Source: JABFRG01 sp038210445
Lineage (GTDB): Bacteria; Myxococcota_A; Polyangia; Polyangiales; Polyangiaceae
DNA length: 64,000 bases
Assembly: GCA_038210445.1 (NCBI GenBank)
Contig: JBBQWQ010000014.1
Span: 62,001 to 126,000 of the forward strand
Reading direction: 5' to 3'
Both the position numbers and the translations under genes were made by a program. Below are positions 27,698 to 35,868 of this stretch, one piece after another. The notes under the pieces are model-generated. The model worked only from the letters and a program-made list of their open reading frames with translations, made no database searches and was not told the DNA's origin. Numbering within the stretch: position 1 is the stretch's first letter; each line of letters starts with the position of its first letter.

Positions 27698-29011
27698 ATG
27701 CGCGCACCGCTTCTTCTGCTTCCGGTTTTGTTGGCTGCCTGCGACGGCAAAGAAGGGCCGCCCCCCGCAGCTCCCCCCGCGCCCAGCACCACCGTGGCTG
27801 CGGCCACCCCCAGCGCATCGGCGACGACCGCGGCGCCGGAAGGCACTTCGCCGGCCGCCAACGTGGGCACCAGCGACGGCGCCAACACCTTCGCCTTCAA
27901 GATCTTCGGCAAGGCGCGGAGCGCCGACAAGAACGTGTTCCTGGGACCCACCAGCCTGCGCGCTGCGCTCTCGATGGCGACCTTGGGCGCCAAGGGGGCC
28001 ACCGCGAGCGAGCTCGTCTCGGCGCTCTCGATCGACAGCGAGCCCGGCAAGATCGCCGACGCAGCCAAGAAAGAGAACGGCGACTGGATCGGAGCCCGCG
28101 GCACCGGCGCTGAGCTCTACACCGCCAACCGCCTCTTCGGCGAGAAGACCTACCCGCTCAAAGCCGACTTCAACGCCAAGGCCGAGAGCGGCTTTGGCGC
28201 CAAGCTCGAGCCGCTCGACTTTCGCGGCAACCCCGAGGGCGCGCGCGGCACGGTGAACAAGTGGGTGGTCGATCAGACCAAGAACAAGATTCCCGATCTG
28301 CTCCCCAAAGGCAGCGTCACCAAGGACACGCGGCTCATTCTCGCCAACGCGGTGTACTTCAAGGCTAGCTGGGAAATGCCCTTTACCAAGGGCCTCACCA
28401 AGGACGAAGCCTTCTACCCCAACGGCGACAGTAAGGGCACTCTTGGCGTGCCCACCATGCACCGTTACGGCACCATGCGTGCCCATGTGTTCCCCGGCGG
28501 CAAGGTGGCCGAGCTCCGCTACGGCAACACCGATCTCGCCATGGACATCGTGGTCCCCGACGACCACATGGGCCTCGAAGCGCTCGAGGCCAATCTCGAC
28601 GAGGGCAAGTTTCAGGAGTGGACCATGGGCCTGATGCCCAAGACCGTGAACCTCTCGCTACCCAAGTTCACCTTCTCGTGGGGCGGCAGCGTGGCCGACT
28701 CGCTGAAGCAGCTGGGCGTGAAAACCGCCTTCGGTCCGGGGGCAGACTTCACCGGAATCGCCGACCCCAAGAACCCGAAAGATGCACTCTACATCGACAA
28801 CGTCTTTCACAAGTCGTTCGTCTCGGTCGACGAGTCGGGCACCGAAGCGGCCGCTGCTTCGGCGGTGGTGATGGGCGTGAAGGCGGCCCTGGGGCCCGAT
28901 CCGTCGGTCATCGAGGTCAAAGCCGACCATCCCTTCCTCTTCGTCATTCGCGACGTCAAGAAGGGCCGCGTCCTCTTCATCGGCCACCTCCGCAATCCCA
29001 AGGCGAGCTGA
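27698..29011 (+). CDS. Serpin-family protease inhibitor, lipoprotein
   Basis: A 437-residue bacterial serpin. After a signal peptide with lipobox LLAAC and a Pro/Ala/Thr spacer of about 45 residues comes a full serpin fold: NVFLGPTSLRAALSMATLGA, the breach motif LILANAVYFKASWEMPF, and IDNVFHKSFVSVDESGTEAA before the reactive loop. The hinge SGTEAAAASAV is small-residue rich, as in inhibitory serpins; counting from it puts a Lys at or near P1 (GVK-AAL), although the loop is several residues longer than usual. The C-terminus HPFLFVIRDVKKGRVLFIGH is canonical. ATG 27698 has GAGG 8 nt upstream and is preferred over one four codons earlier. It may protect the cell from its own or prey proteases. 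Confidence 0.9.
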   Translation: MRAPLLLLPVLLAACDGKEGPPPAAPPAPSTTVAAATPSASATTAAPEGTSPAANVGTSDGANTFAFKIFGKARSADKNVFLGPTSLRAALSMATLGAKGATASELVSALSIDSEPGKIADAAKKENGDWIGARGTGAELYTANRLFGEKTYPLKADFNAKAESGFGAKLEPLDFRGNPEGARGTVNKWVVDQTKNKIPDLLPKGSVTKDTRLILANAVYFKASWEMPFTKGLTKDEAFYPNGDSKGTLGVPTMHRYGTMRAHVFPGGKVAELRYGNTDLAMDIVVPDDHMGLEALEANLDEGKFQEWTMGLMPKTVNLSLPKFTFSWGGSVADSLKQLGVKTAFGPGADFTGIADPKNPKDALYIDNVFHKSFVSVDESGTEAAAASAVVMGVKAALGPDPSVIEVKADHPFLFVIRDVKKGRVLFIGHLRNPKAS

Positions 29012-29106
29012 GCGCCGGCGAGCCGGCGCGCTGTTGGTGACGAGCGCCGGTGGAACGGGTCGACCCAGCCCGATGCATGAGCGAAGAGTACTTCGTGTGC
29101 AACGCT

Positions 29107-29778
29107 TCAGGGTAGGCACGAGCAGTAGTACGACCGCAGGACGCAGTTGTCTGGGCCGAGCGTCGAGACCGGCACCGCGTCGCAGGTTTCGATGCGGGCA
29201 ATCCGGTCGCCCGAGCAGCGGTACCTGCTCTCACCGACGGCGTCGGACGCGGGGTACGCCTTCCATGCGGCAGGATCACACCGTAGCCCTCGGGCCGCGC
29301 AAACCTGCAGGCAGCTCTTCGCAGGTAGGGTGCCCTCGGTCGGCTCCGGCTTAGGGGCGGTGCAGCAGCAAGCCGTCTGCTCCAGGCGCAAGCCATCCTT
29401 CGATGCGGGCACCGGCTCGCTGCAGGAGCTCAGCGCGTGGGGTGGCTGCCCCGTGTATTGCGCCGTCCCGATCACCTGCTGACCGCTACCGAGCGTGCAG
29501 CTCTCCGTGCACGAGAAGCCGTACTCGGCGCATGCTTCGCTGCAAGACGCGGCCTTGCCGAACATGTCGAGGATGACGCCTGGCGGCGCAACTGCGGCAT
29601 CTCCTGCATCGGCGGCGAAGGAGGAAGCGTCGGTCGCCGCCGCGTCTGCCTCGGTGGCGACAGGACCGGGCGCGCCGCTCTCCGCCGCGTTGCAAGCCCA
29701 GGTGCCCGACGCGACCACGAGTGAGCACGCACCGAGCGTGCCGAGACCGCGCGCGGAATGGCGAAGCGAGAAAAGCAT
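29107..29778 (-). CDS. Cys-rich exported lipoprotein, unknown function
   Basis: The product is 223 residues with an N-terminal signal and probable lipobox (SGTWAC), then an Ala/Asp-rich spacer (about 30-68). The globular domain has some sixteen Cys, including SCSEACAEYGFSCTESC, QTACCCTAP, SCLQVCAARGLRC and a terminal YYCSCLP. The even, spaced cysteines suggest a disulfide-rich extracellular domain. Two similar halves, each starting with a CxxxCAxxGxxC pattern (CSEACAEYGFSC and CLQVCAARGLRC), point to an internal duplication. I do not recognise the family. It is downstream of the GH31 gene on the same strand (about 80 bp gap). Confidence 0.7.
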   Translation of the reverse strand: MLFSLRHSARGLGTLGACSLVVASGTWACNAAESGAPGPVATEADAAATDASSFAADAGDAAVAPPGVILDMFGKAASCSEACAEYGFSCTESCTLGSGQQVIGTAQYTGQPPHALSSCSEPVPASKDGLRLEQTACCCTAPKPEPTEGTLPAKSCLQVCAARGLRCDPAAWKAYPASDAVGESRYRCSGDRIARIETCDAVPVSTLGPDNCVLRSYYCSCLP

Positions 29779-29856
29779 GGCGGTCGGACGAGATCTTCAT
29801 CCGAAGATTCACCGAATGTCTGCTCCTTGGGCGCCAAACCGTGGCGCCTGCTGCGC

Positions 29857-32322
29857 TCAGTCGTGGCGCACGACCAGGGTCACCGGCGCTGCGGCGTCGG
29901 CGCCTTTTACCGATATGCGTGTACTTTCCCCGATCTGTAGCTCGCCGCTGCCGCGCACCCGAATGGTCCATGCACCCGGAGCCGCATCGATGCACGGATC
30001 GCCGGCGCACGCCGAGAGGGGCGCGCCGTTCCAGCGCACCTGTGCGGCGCCGTCGACCTGAGCGGCGCTGCTCTGGAGCGCGTACGCAGGGCCGCCGTCT
30101 TCGGCAAACGCGCCGTCCTTGCCCAAGAACACGTACACGATGCGGGCCTTCTCGCGTTCGCCGTCGCTGGTGGTCTCGACGTTCGCGGGAAACGTCGGCA
30201 CGATGGCGCCTTCGCCGGCGAACACCGGGATGTCGCCCAGCGCCGCGCCCACCGTGATGCGCGGCCCCGCCACCGAAGCGCCGCCGTCCCACGGGAAGAA
30301 GCGACCTTGCGGGAGCTCCACCGGCCGCGATGTTGCGCCCTGGGAAACCACCGGCGCCACCACGATGCGCGGGCCCACCAGTACCTGGTCGGAGATCCCC
30401 CACAGCCGCGTCTCGTCGGGCGAGCCCATGGCCAGGTGCCGCCAGATGGGTACGCCGGTGGCCGCGGCTTCCTTGGCCAGGCCGCGCAGGTATGGCACCA
30501 GGGCCATGTGCAGCTTGGCGTAGCGCGTCCAGTGCAGCAGCGTCTCTTCGTCGCGATCGAAGGCCCAGCTGGCCTTGGGCGCCGTCGTGTGGTGCGTGCG
30601 CATCACCGGCGACCACGCGCCGAGCTCGGTCCAGCGGAAGAAGAGCTCCTTGGTGGTGGGGGCGACGCCGGTGGTCTGGTAGCCGCCGATGTCGTGACCG
30701 TAGGTGGAAACGCCGGATAGGCCGACGCCGAGGCCAATGGGAATCACCGTGGGCAGCCCGTCGTCGAGGCCGAAGTCGGTCGCCTGATCGCCGCCCCAGA
30801 ACACGTCGGTGAGCTGCGGCGTGCCGAACCAGCCGGAGCGCACGAACGACACGCGCCTCTGGCCGTCGCCCATGGTGTCGATGGCGGTGCGCTGGGTTTG
30901 CTGCCACAGCACCGGGTACTGGTTGTGGATGTCGGCGGCGTCACCGTTTGCGAGCTTGGCGTCGGTGGGGAGCCACTCGCCGTAGTCGCCCATGAAGCCG
31001 TCGGCGCCCAGGCGGAAGGCTGCCTGCATTTTGCCCACCGCCCAGGCCACCGCCTTGGGGTTCGTGAGGTCGAGCAGCGACGTGTCTTCCAGCGAGGGGC
31101 CGGAAAAGATGTAGGGCGCGCCCGCCTGCGTGTGGATGACGTAGCCCTCGCGGAGCGCCTCGTCCCAAACACGGCTCCCTCTCACTAGAAATGGTGCAAA
31201 GTACACGTGCCAGGCGAAGCCTGCGGCGTGGAGCTCGGTAGCCACCGCCTCGAAGTCTGGGTAGAGCTCACGGTCTACGTCCCACTCTTCTTTGAGCTTG
31301 TAGCCGTCGGGCACCGCCGGATTGGGGCCACCCCCGCGCCAGTCTTCGCTCCAGATGACCGAAGAAGGGATGTGCCGATCGCGCAGGAGCTTGGCAACCC
31401 GTCGCACCTCGGCAGAGCCCATGATGGCGTCGTTCCAGGGCGCGAAGGCCACCGGCGGGGGCACCCGCGATCGTCCGAAGTGCGCGGTCTTTCGCACCAG
31501 GGCTTCGGTGGGCGTGGGGCCGTCGAAGATGTGCACCTTGGTGGGCAGCTCGAGCTGCATGCGCACCACGTCTTGGCGCTCGCTGCACATGGCGAACACG
31601 TTGCGCGCGTTCGATTCCACCACTGCCATGTAGCCGCGGCGCGAGACGAACTCCGGCATGGGCATGTGCGAGCCGTGGCGCCGACCCACCAGGAACCATG
31701 CGCCCGAGGGATCGTCGGTGGTCAGGTCCTTCTTGATGCCCGGCTCCGACATCCAGGTGGGGATGCTCTCGCCCCGGGCCTGGGTGCCCCACGACTGCCA
31801 CCCGAAGCCGAGAAAGCGGTCTTCGTCGGCGCAGCGAAAGCCCCAGGAGAAGCGCGTGCGGTCGTCGGCCGCGGTGATGCTCACCACCAGATGCGCGTCG
31901 TCGTCACCGCGGGATAGCTGCAGCGAGGCCAGGGTGCGATCGTCGTCGTCCTGGAGGTCGATCTTGTTGTCGCCCACCACATGCGCCTTCTTCACCACCG
32001 CCCAGGGGGTGCGCGGGGTGTCGTCGATGCGGAATGCACCGAACTTCATGGTGCGCGCGGTGTCGACGCCTCGCACCGCGAAGCCGGTCATGGGCGGGCT
32101 CTCTTCGTTGGAGGCGAAGCCCTGCCCGCTGGCGTCCGAGGGGCCCATGCCCTCGATGAGAAGCCGTCCGTTCTTGCCGCTCAGGTTGAGCGCCGCGCTA
32201 TCGGGGTCAAGCCGAGCGCCGAAGCCGCCCACCCGCAGGTCCACCGGCGCCGTGCTGGAGCACGCATTCGAACCCGCCACCAGGCCCACCGCCAACAACA
32301 CTCCCACGGTACGAAAGCGCAT
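29857..32322 (-). CDS. Glycoside hydrolase family 31 lipoprotein
   Basis: An 821-residue GH31 enzyme, retaining alpha-glycosidase class. Lipobox AGSNAC (Cys 21) places it at the outer membrane or surface. The N-terminal beta-sandwich precedes a TIM barrel with GFMGDYGEWLPTD (nucleophile Asp in GDYGE) and WGGDQATDF (acid/base Asp), then HDIGGY. The surroundings resemble the sulfoquinovosidase (YihQ) branch. However, the position of its diagnostic QDW...R...W set reads SEDWRGGGPN with Glu for Gln, so sulfoquinovose specificity is doubtful. C-terminal beta domains follow. The substrate could be an alpha-glucan or another alpha-glycoside. Confidence 0.88.
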   Translation of the reverse strand: MRFRTVGVLLAVGLVAGSNACSSTAPVDLRVGGFGARLDPDSAALNLSGKNGRLLIEGMGPSDASGQGFASNEESPPMTGFAVRGVDTARTMKFGAFRIDDTPRTPWAVVKKAHVVGDNKIDLQDDDDRTLASLQLSRGDDDAHLVVSITAADDRTRFSWGFRCADEDRFLGFGWQSWGTQARGESIPTWMSEPGIKKDLTTDDPSGAWFLVGRRHGSHMPMPEFVSRRGYMAVVESNARNVFAMCSERQDVVRMQLELPTKVHIFDGPTPTEALVRKTAHFGRSRVPPPVAFAPWNDAIMGSAEVRRVAKLLRDRHIPSSVIWSEDWRGGGPNPAVPDGYKLKEEWDVDRELYPDFEAVATELHAAGFAWHVYFAPFLVRGSRVWDEALREGYVIHTQAGAPYIFSGPSLEDTSLLDLTNPKAVAWAVGKMQAAFRLGADGFMGDYGEWLPTDAKLANGDAADIHNQYPVLWQQTQRTAIDTMGDGQRRVSFVRSGWFGTPQLTDVFWGGDQATDFGLDDGLPTVIPIGLGVGLSGVSTYGHDIGGYQTTGVAPTTKELFFRWTELGAWSPVMRTHHTTAPKASWAFDRDEETLLHWTRYAKLHMALVPYLRGLAKEAAATGVPIWRHLAMGSPDETRLWGISDQVLVGPRIVVAPVVSQGATSRPVELPQGRFFPWDGGASVAGPRITVGAALGDIPVFAGEGAIVPTFPANVETTSDGEREKARIVYVFLGKDGAFAEDGGPAYALQSSAAQVDGAAQVRWNGAPLSACAGDPCIDAAPGAWTIRVRGSGELQIGESTRISVKGADAAAPVTLVVRHD

Positions 32323-32648
32323 TCACTCGGCATAGCACGATCGGCACTCTGGCTCCCCTCTCGCGAAGCGGGAGGGTACATGCGTATCCAATGCGAGGAA
32401 GGAGGCGCAACGCCGGGCGGCGTGGGGCGACGCCGCGCGGATGGCGGGCTACGCGAGCCGCCTGTGATGCGGGCAGGTAGCGGCGTCCAGGGCATACAGG
32501 AGAGCTTCGAGACCGGACCGTGTGGGCGACTGCATCAAGCGCCGCATTGAGGTTGGCGGCATTGAAGGCGGCGTCCACGTACGCCCGCCCCCGTCGCGTC
32601 GTCACCCCCCACCACCCGGCTCTTCAGAGAAGCGCCGCGCGCTCCGCT
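32323..32648. other. Intergenic, no gene seen
   Basis: This 326-bp stretch runs from the GH31 start to the left inverted repeat of the IS remnant. Open frames cross it but none shows a recognisable domain or ribosome-binding site. It presumably contains the GH31 promoter. Confidence 0.45.
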
Positions 32649-32672
32649 TGAAGATCCCCCGCTTCCGTGGAC
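32649..32672 (+). repeat. Left terminal inverted repeat of the IS3 remnant
   Basis: This 24-bp end matches the reverse complement of 33299-33322 with four mismatches. Confidence 0.7.
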
Positions 32673-32709
32673 ACCCGAAAAGGCGCGAGGGTGCGTCAGG
32701 GAGCGTTCC

Positions 32710-33262
32710 ATGGCGCAGAGGAAGCGACGAAAGTTCACAACCGAGCTCAAGGCGGAGGCCGTGCGGCTTTGCGCAGACAGCAAGCGCAGCGTAGGCGGGG
32801 TCAGCAAGAAACTGGACCTCACGGAGGGCTCGCTCCGGCATTGGATCGCACAGGCAGCAACCGACGCGGGCCAGGGCCCACGCTCACCACCGCGGAGCGC
32901 GAGTCACGAGGCTCCGCCGGGAGAACATCTTGGCCGGCACTTTCAGACGGCCGCGCCGAATCGCGCGTGGGTGGGCGATGTCACGTTTGGACGGAGGGCG
33001 ACGAGCGATTCGAATGACACCGTGCTCGCGCTCTCGGCCCTCCGGAATGGTGGCCAGCATGAGCCGCACCGGCGACTGTTGGGACAACGCGATGGCCGAG
33101 AGTTTGTTCTCTCGACGCACAAGGCCGAGCTCACGGAGGACCGCTGGTATCAAACGCGAGCGATGGAAGTGGATTCTGTTGCAGAGTGCATTGACTGCTT
33201 CTGCAATCCCACGAGACGACATTCGACCATCGACCATGTCAGCCCTATCAAGTTCGATCTGA
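32710..33262 (+). pseudogene. IS3-type transposase OrfA/OrfB remnant
   Basis: The OrfA start is clear: MAQRKRRKFTTELKAEAVRL and VGGVSKKLDLTEGSLRHWI, a Tnp_1-type helix-turn-helix. After about 57 codons the frame is broken: LTTAERE, RLRRENIL and LGRHFQTAAPNRAWVGDVTF lie in different frames. Then most of the OrfB integrase core is missing, with SMSRTGDCWDNAMAESLF (third DDE region) in one frame and KAELTEDRWYQTRA...RRHSTIDHVSP in another. At least three frameshifts and a large deletion make it non-functional. It shows that 32.6-37 kb has been open to insertion. Confidence 0.8.
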
Positions 33263-33298
33263 AGGCACAGATGGCTGCCCGCGCGGCAGAATCAACTG

Positions 33299-33322
33299 GT
33301 CCGCGAAAGCGGGGGACCTTCA
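33299..33322 (-). repeat. Right terminal inverted repeat of the IS3 remnant
   Basis: The reverse complement reads CCCCCGCTTTCGCGGAC at its inner side, matching the left end at 32649-32672 with four differences. Confidence 0.7.
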
Positions 33323-33379
33323 GACCGACTATCGCCCTCCTCGGGGCGCCAACCAATTGAAGCGTGGTATGCGTCGCCG

Positions 33380-33886
33380 ATGCCGAGCGCACGAACACGA
33401 ATGCAGCATGTGTATTTTCTCGATCCGCTGCCGGTGATCGATGTTCCGTTGGTGATCGAGCGGAACTACCGAGGTGGCGCCGGTCTGAAGCACACGGTCA
33501 CGTTCCGGCGGCGCGTCGCATGCGTATGCGGGTTTTCGGGATGTCCGAAATGCGAAGCCGTGGGCTGGGCGATTCGAACGGCGAGCGTCAACATCGATCT
33601 CAGCGCCGGGCTCGACCTCGGCAAACGACTTGTTCTGCCTGGTCAGGGCGATGCCATGGATACCGTCTCTCCCGGTGATCTCGTCGTCGAGCTCGTCGAG
33701 GAGGGCGAGCGGGCGGAGGAGCTCCAGGCCAAGCAGCGCACCAGGGAGGACGCGTGGGAGGCGGCACGCCTCGCGAAGCGGGAAGAAGCACGGCAGAGCC
33801 GACGGTCGAACGGGAAGGTGCTGCTCGGGGTGATGCTCGTCGTGCTTGCGCTCGTCGTCGTTTGCCTTTTGGTTTGTCGTCGGTAG
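33380..33886 (+). CDS. Tail-anchored DnaJ C-terminal-like protein without J domain
   Basis: This 168-residue protein shows CVCGFSGCPKCEAVGW (a compact zinc-finger-like Cys cluster) then IRTASVNIDLSAGLDLGKRL and VLPGQGD...SPGDLVVELVEEG. That resembles the substrate-binding C-terminal domain of DnaJ/Hsp40, where VxIPAGVxxGxxLRLxGxG...PGDLYV is typical. There is no J domain. A charged helix (about 115-142) leads to a single C-terminal membrane helix, VLLGVMLVVLALVVVCLLVC, so it should be tail-anchored facing the cytoplasm. An alternative ATG lies seven codons in (MQHVYFLD). It begins 58 bp after the IS remnant, so it may be acquired or a truncated gene. The function is unknown. Confidence 0.6.
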   Translation: MPSARTRMQHVYFLDPLPVIDVPLVIERNYRGGAGLKHTVTFRRRVACVCGFSGCPKCEAVGWAIRTASVNIDLSAGLDLGKRLVLPGQGDAMDTVSPGDLVVELVEEGERAEELQAKQRTREDAWEAARLAKREEARQSRRSNGKVLLGVMLVVLALVVVCLLVCRR

Positions 33887-34008
33887 CACGACTTCCGAGC
33901 GCGCCGCGCGCAACTCTCTCGTCACGCGGCCGAAGGGGAGGACCATGATCCGGCCAAGACGTCGCGTCGGGCGCGCGGGTGACCGTCCACTCGATGGCCC
34001 GGCGCCAA

Positions 34009-34066
34009 AGCGGTCGGCGTTCCGCCGCCAACGTAGTCTTCGTGAGGGTTGAACGTAGAAGAGGTC
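34009..34066 (+). repeat. 58-bp direct repeat, copy 1
   Basis: Nearly identical (one mismatch) to 35869-35926. It starts AGCGGTCGGCGTTCCGCCGC and ends GTAGAAGAGGTC, with a short stem CGGCG-TTC-CGCCG inside. Together the two copies bracket the TetR/NmrA gene pair. Confidence 0.85.
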
Positions 34067-34118
34067 TTGCGGTGACTGCGTCGGCTTCGCGCGCCCCTTG
34101 GACCGACTATCCCCCGGG

Positions 34119-34820
34119 CTACACCGCCGCCAGGCGGTCGAGCAGCTCTACGAGAAGCAGCTGTTCGCCGCGCGAGAGCGCGCCCTTCGCCTCCCCCAGC
34201 ACGGCCCGCAGCGCGACCGCCCGCTGCGCCACGCGCGCGACCTTGCCCGCCGAAGGCACGGTGATCGCGGCGATCACAGCCTCGCGCATGGCGTGGGAGA
34301 GCTGGGGATCGCGCTCGCTGGGAGGCGTGGCGATGAGCGTGAGCGTGACTCCGCTCCCGCCGGCATGCACGAGGCGCGCGGCGCCGGGAACGCTCACGCG
34401 CAGGCGGCCTGCCTCGGCGAGCCGCCCCACGAGCTGCTCGAGCAGAGCGTAGCCCTCGCGCGCCGCCGGCGTGCCGTCCTCGGTGGCGGCTCCCCCGTAC
34501 AGGATCGCGAACGCCGCGGGGTTGTCGAGCCCGAACCTCACGTGCTGGTCCCACCCGCGCCGCAGATCGTCGAGCGGATCGTCAGACGGGACCCGCAGCG
34601 ACTTATGCTGCACGTAGGCGGCGAGGACCGCGCGCGCCGCCTCGTCGAGCAGGCCCTGCATGTCGCCGAACTGCCGGTAGATGGCGGGCGCCTGCACGCC
34701 CGCGGCGGCACCGACCGCCCGCGTCGACACCGCCTCGCGCCCGCCGGAGGTGAGCAGCGCCACCGCCGCGCGCACGATACGTTCGCGGACGGGAAGCTCG
34801 GGCGCAGCACGTCTAACCAT
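34119..34820 (-). CDS. TetR/AcrR-family transcriptional regulator
   Basis: A 233-residue TetR-type regulator. The DNA-binding N-terminus shows RERIVRAAVALLTSGGREAV, STRAVGAAAGVQAPAIYRQF and GDMQGLLDEA, the standard three-helix HTH with the IYRQF recognition helix. An all-helical ligand-binding domain follows (about 60-230). ATG 34820 starts directly before the HTH; an ATG six codons upstream also fits. The gene is divergent from an NmrA-type reductase, with an excellent palindrome between them, so it most likely represses both that gene and itself until an electrophile or quinone-like inducer appears. The inducer is inference. Confidence 0.9.
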   Translation of the reverse strand: MVRRAAPELPVRERIVRAAVALLTSGGREAVSTRAVGAAAGVQAPAIYRQFGDMQGLLDEAARAVLAAYVQHKSLRVPSDDPLDDLRRGWDQHVRFGLDNPAAFAILYGGAATEDGTPAAREGYALLEQLVGRLAEAGRLRVSVPGAARLVHAGGSGVTLTLIATPPSERDPQLSHAMREAVIAAITVPSAGKVARVAQRAVALRAVLGEAKGALSRGEQLLLVELLDRLAAV

Positions 34821-34822
34821 GA

Positions 34823-34834
34823 GTATCGACGCTA
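34823..34834 (+). promoter_or_regulatory. Extra operator half-site near the TetR start
   Basis: GTATCGACGCTA matches the half-site GTATCAACGCTA of the main palindrome at 34856-34892 with one change. It lies at the TetR start codon, suggesting a second, autoregulatory contact. Confidence 0.45.
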
Positions 34835-34855
34835 CCATCTCGCCCCGACTCTTGC

Positions 34856-34892
34856 GTTAGCGACGATACGTGATAACGGTATCAACGCTAAC
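34856..34892. promoter_or_regulatory. Palindromic operator between TetR and NmrA genes
   Basis: GTTAGCG..GATAC and GTATC..CGCTAAC face each other across a short centre, giving a 37-bp near-perfect palindrome located 35 nt upstream of the TetR ATG and 15 nt upstream of the reductase ATG. The place and symmetry fit a TetR-type operator acting on both divergent promoters. Confidence 0.7.
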
Positions 34893-34907
34893 ATCCACGG
34901 AGTACCC

Positions 34908-35774
34908 ATGATCATCGTCACCGGAGCGTCCGGCCAGCTCGGCCGCGGCATCGTCGAGAGTCTCGTCACCCGGGTGCCTGCGGGGAGCGTCGGCGTCAGC
35001 GTTCGCGAGCCCGATCAGGCGGCGGCACTCGCCGCGCTCGGCGTGCGGGTCCGCCAGGGCAATTTCGACGACGCCGCGAGCCTCGCGCACGCCTTCGAGG
35101 GCGCGACGCAGGTGCTCGTGGTCTCGTCGAACGCGCGCGCCTACGGCGGCGACACCCGGGCCCAGCACCGCACCGCCATTGCCGCCGCGCGCACCGCCGG
35201 CGCCCGGCGCATCGTCTACACGAGCCACATGGCGGCGAGCGCCTCGTCGAAGTTCCCGCCCATGCACGACCACGCGGCCACCGAGGAGCTGCTGCGCGCC
35301 TCGGGCCTCGCGTGGACCTCGCTGCGCAACGGCTTCTACGCGTCGAGCGGCATCCAGCTCCTCGGCGACGGTCCGAAGTCGGGCCTCGTCGAGGCGCCGG
35401 CCGACGGCAAGGTATCGTGGACCACCCACGCCGACCTCGCAGACGCGGCCGCCATCATCCTCGCCGACGAGGGACGCTTCGACGGGCCCACCCCTTCCCT
35501 GACCGGGGCCGAGGCGCTCGACCTCTCCGACCTCGCGGCCCTCGCCTCGGCCGCGCTCGGTAGGCCCCTGCGTCGCGAGGTCATCGACGACGAGGTGCTG
35601 AAGCAACGCATGGCAGCCCGCGGTCTCCCGCCGGCGCTCGCCGAGATCGCCCTCGGACTCTACCGCGCGAGCCGTGACGGCGAATTCGGCGCCGTCGACC
35701 CCACCCTCGCCCAGCTGCTGGGCCGCCCGCCGGCGACGATGCGCGAGACCGTCGCGCGGGCTTTCGCCATCTGA
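34908..35774 (+). CDS. NmrA-like NAD(P)-binding oxidoreductase (QorB-type)
   Basis: This 288-residue atypical short-chain dehydrogenase has the N-terminal dinucleotide fold IIVTGASGQLGRGIVESLV with the GxxGxxG loop, then VSVREPDQAAALAALGVRVR and GNFDDAASLAHAF. It continues with RRIVYTSHMAAS, as in NmrA/QorB NAD(P)H:quinone oxidoreductases, and WTSLRNGFYASS. These reduce quinones or sense the NADP(H) state. ATG 34908 has GGAG 5 nt upstream. It is divergent from and probably controlled by the TetR gene. The pair sits between two 58-bp direct repeats and looks like an acquired detoxification cassette. Confidence 0.88.
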   Translation: MIIVTGASGQLGRGIVESLVTRVPAGSVGVSVREPDQAAALAALGVRVRQGNFDDAASLAHAFEGATQVLVVSSNARAYGGDTRAQHRTAIAAARTAGARRIVYTSHMAASASSKFPPMHDHAATEELLRASGLAWTSLRNGFYASSGIQLLGDGPKSGLVEAPADGKVSWTTHADLADAAAIILADEGRFDGPTPSLTGAEALDLSDLAALASAALGRPLRREVIDDEVLKQRMAARGLPPALAEIALGLYRASRDGEFGAVDPTLAQLLGRPPATMRETVARAFAI

Positions 35775-35868
35775 CTCTGCCTCGCGTGCTCGCTCAAGGC
35801 GGGTCGCTGGTACGTGACGGCGCGCGGCGCGTCCGTCGGGGTGTGGGGCGACCTGCTCGGCCTCTCAG

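Larger units (their letters stand above)
32649..33322 (+). mobile_element. Decayed IS3-family insertion sequence, internally deleted
   Basis: The element of about 674 bp is bounded by imperfect 24-bp inverted repeats (left 32649-32672, right 33299-33322; four mismatches, both with TGAAG and TCCCCCGCTT). Inside are pieces of OrfA and OrfB in several frames. A full IS3 element is about 1.2-1.5 kb, so roughly half is gone. I see no clear 3-4-bp target duplication, as expected for an old insertion. Confidence 0.75.

Noticed and set aside
29012..29029. GCGCCGG/CCGGCGC hairpin after the serpin stop as terminator
   Set aside because: It has a tiny loop and no T-tract; common by chance at this GC content.
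29857..32322. Naming the GH31 gene a sulfoquinovosidase
   Set aside because: The diagnostic sulfonate-binding residues are not seen; only the general branch resemblance remains.
32181..32605. Minus-strand open frames upstream of the GH31 gene
   Set aside because: They are Arg/Ala/Pro-rich without a ribosome-binding site or domain and overlap the GH31 promoter region.
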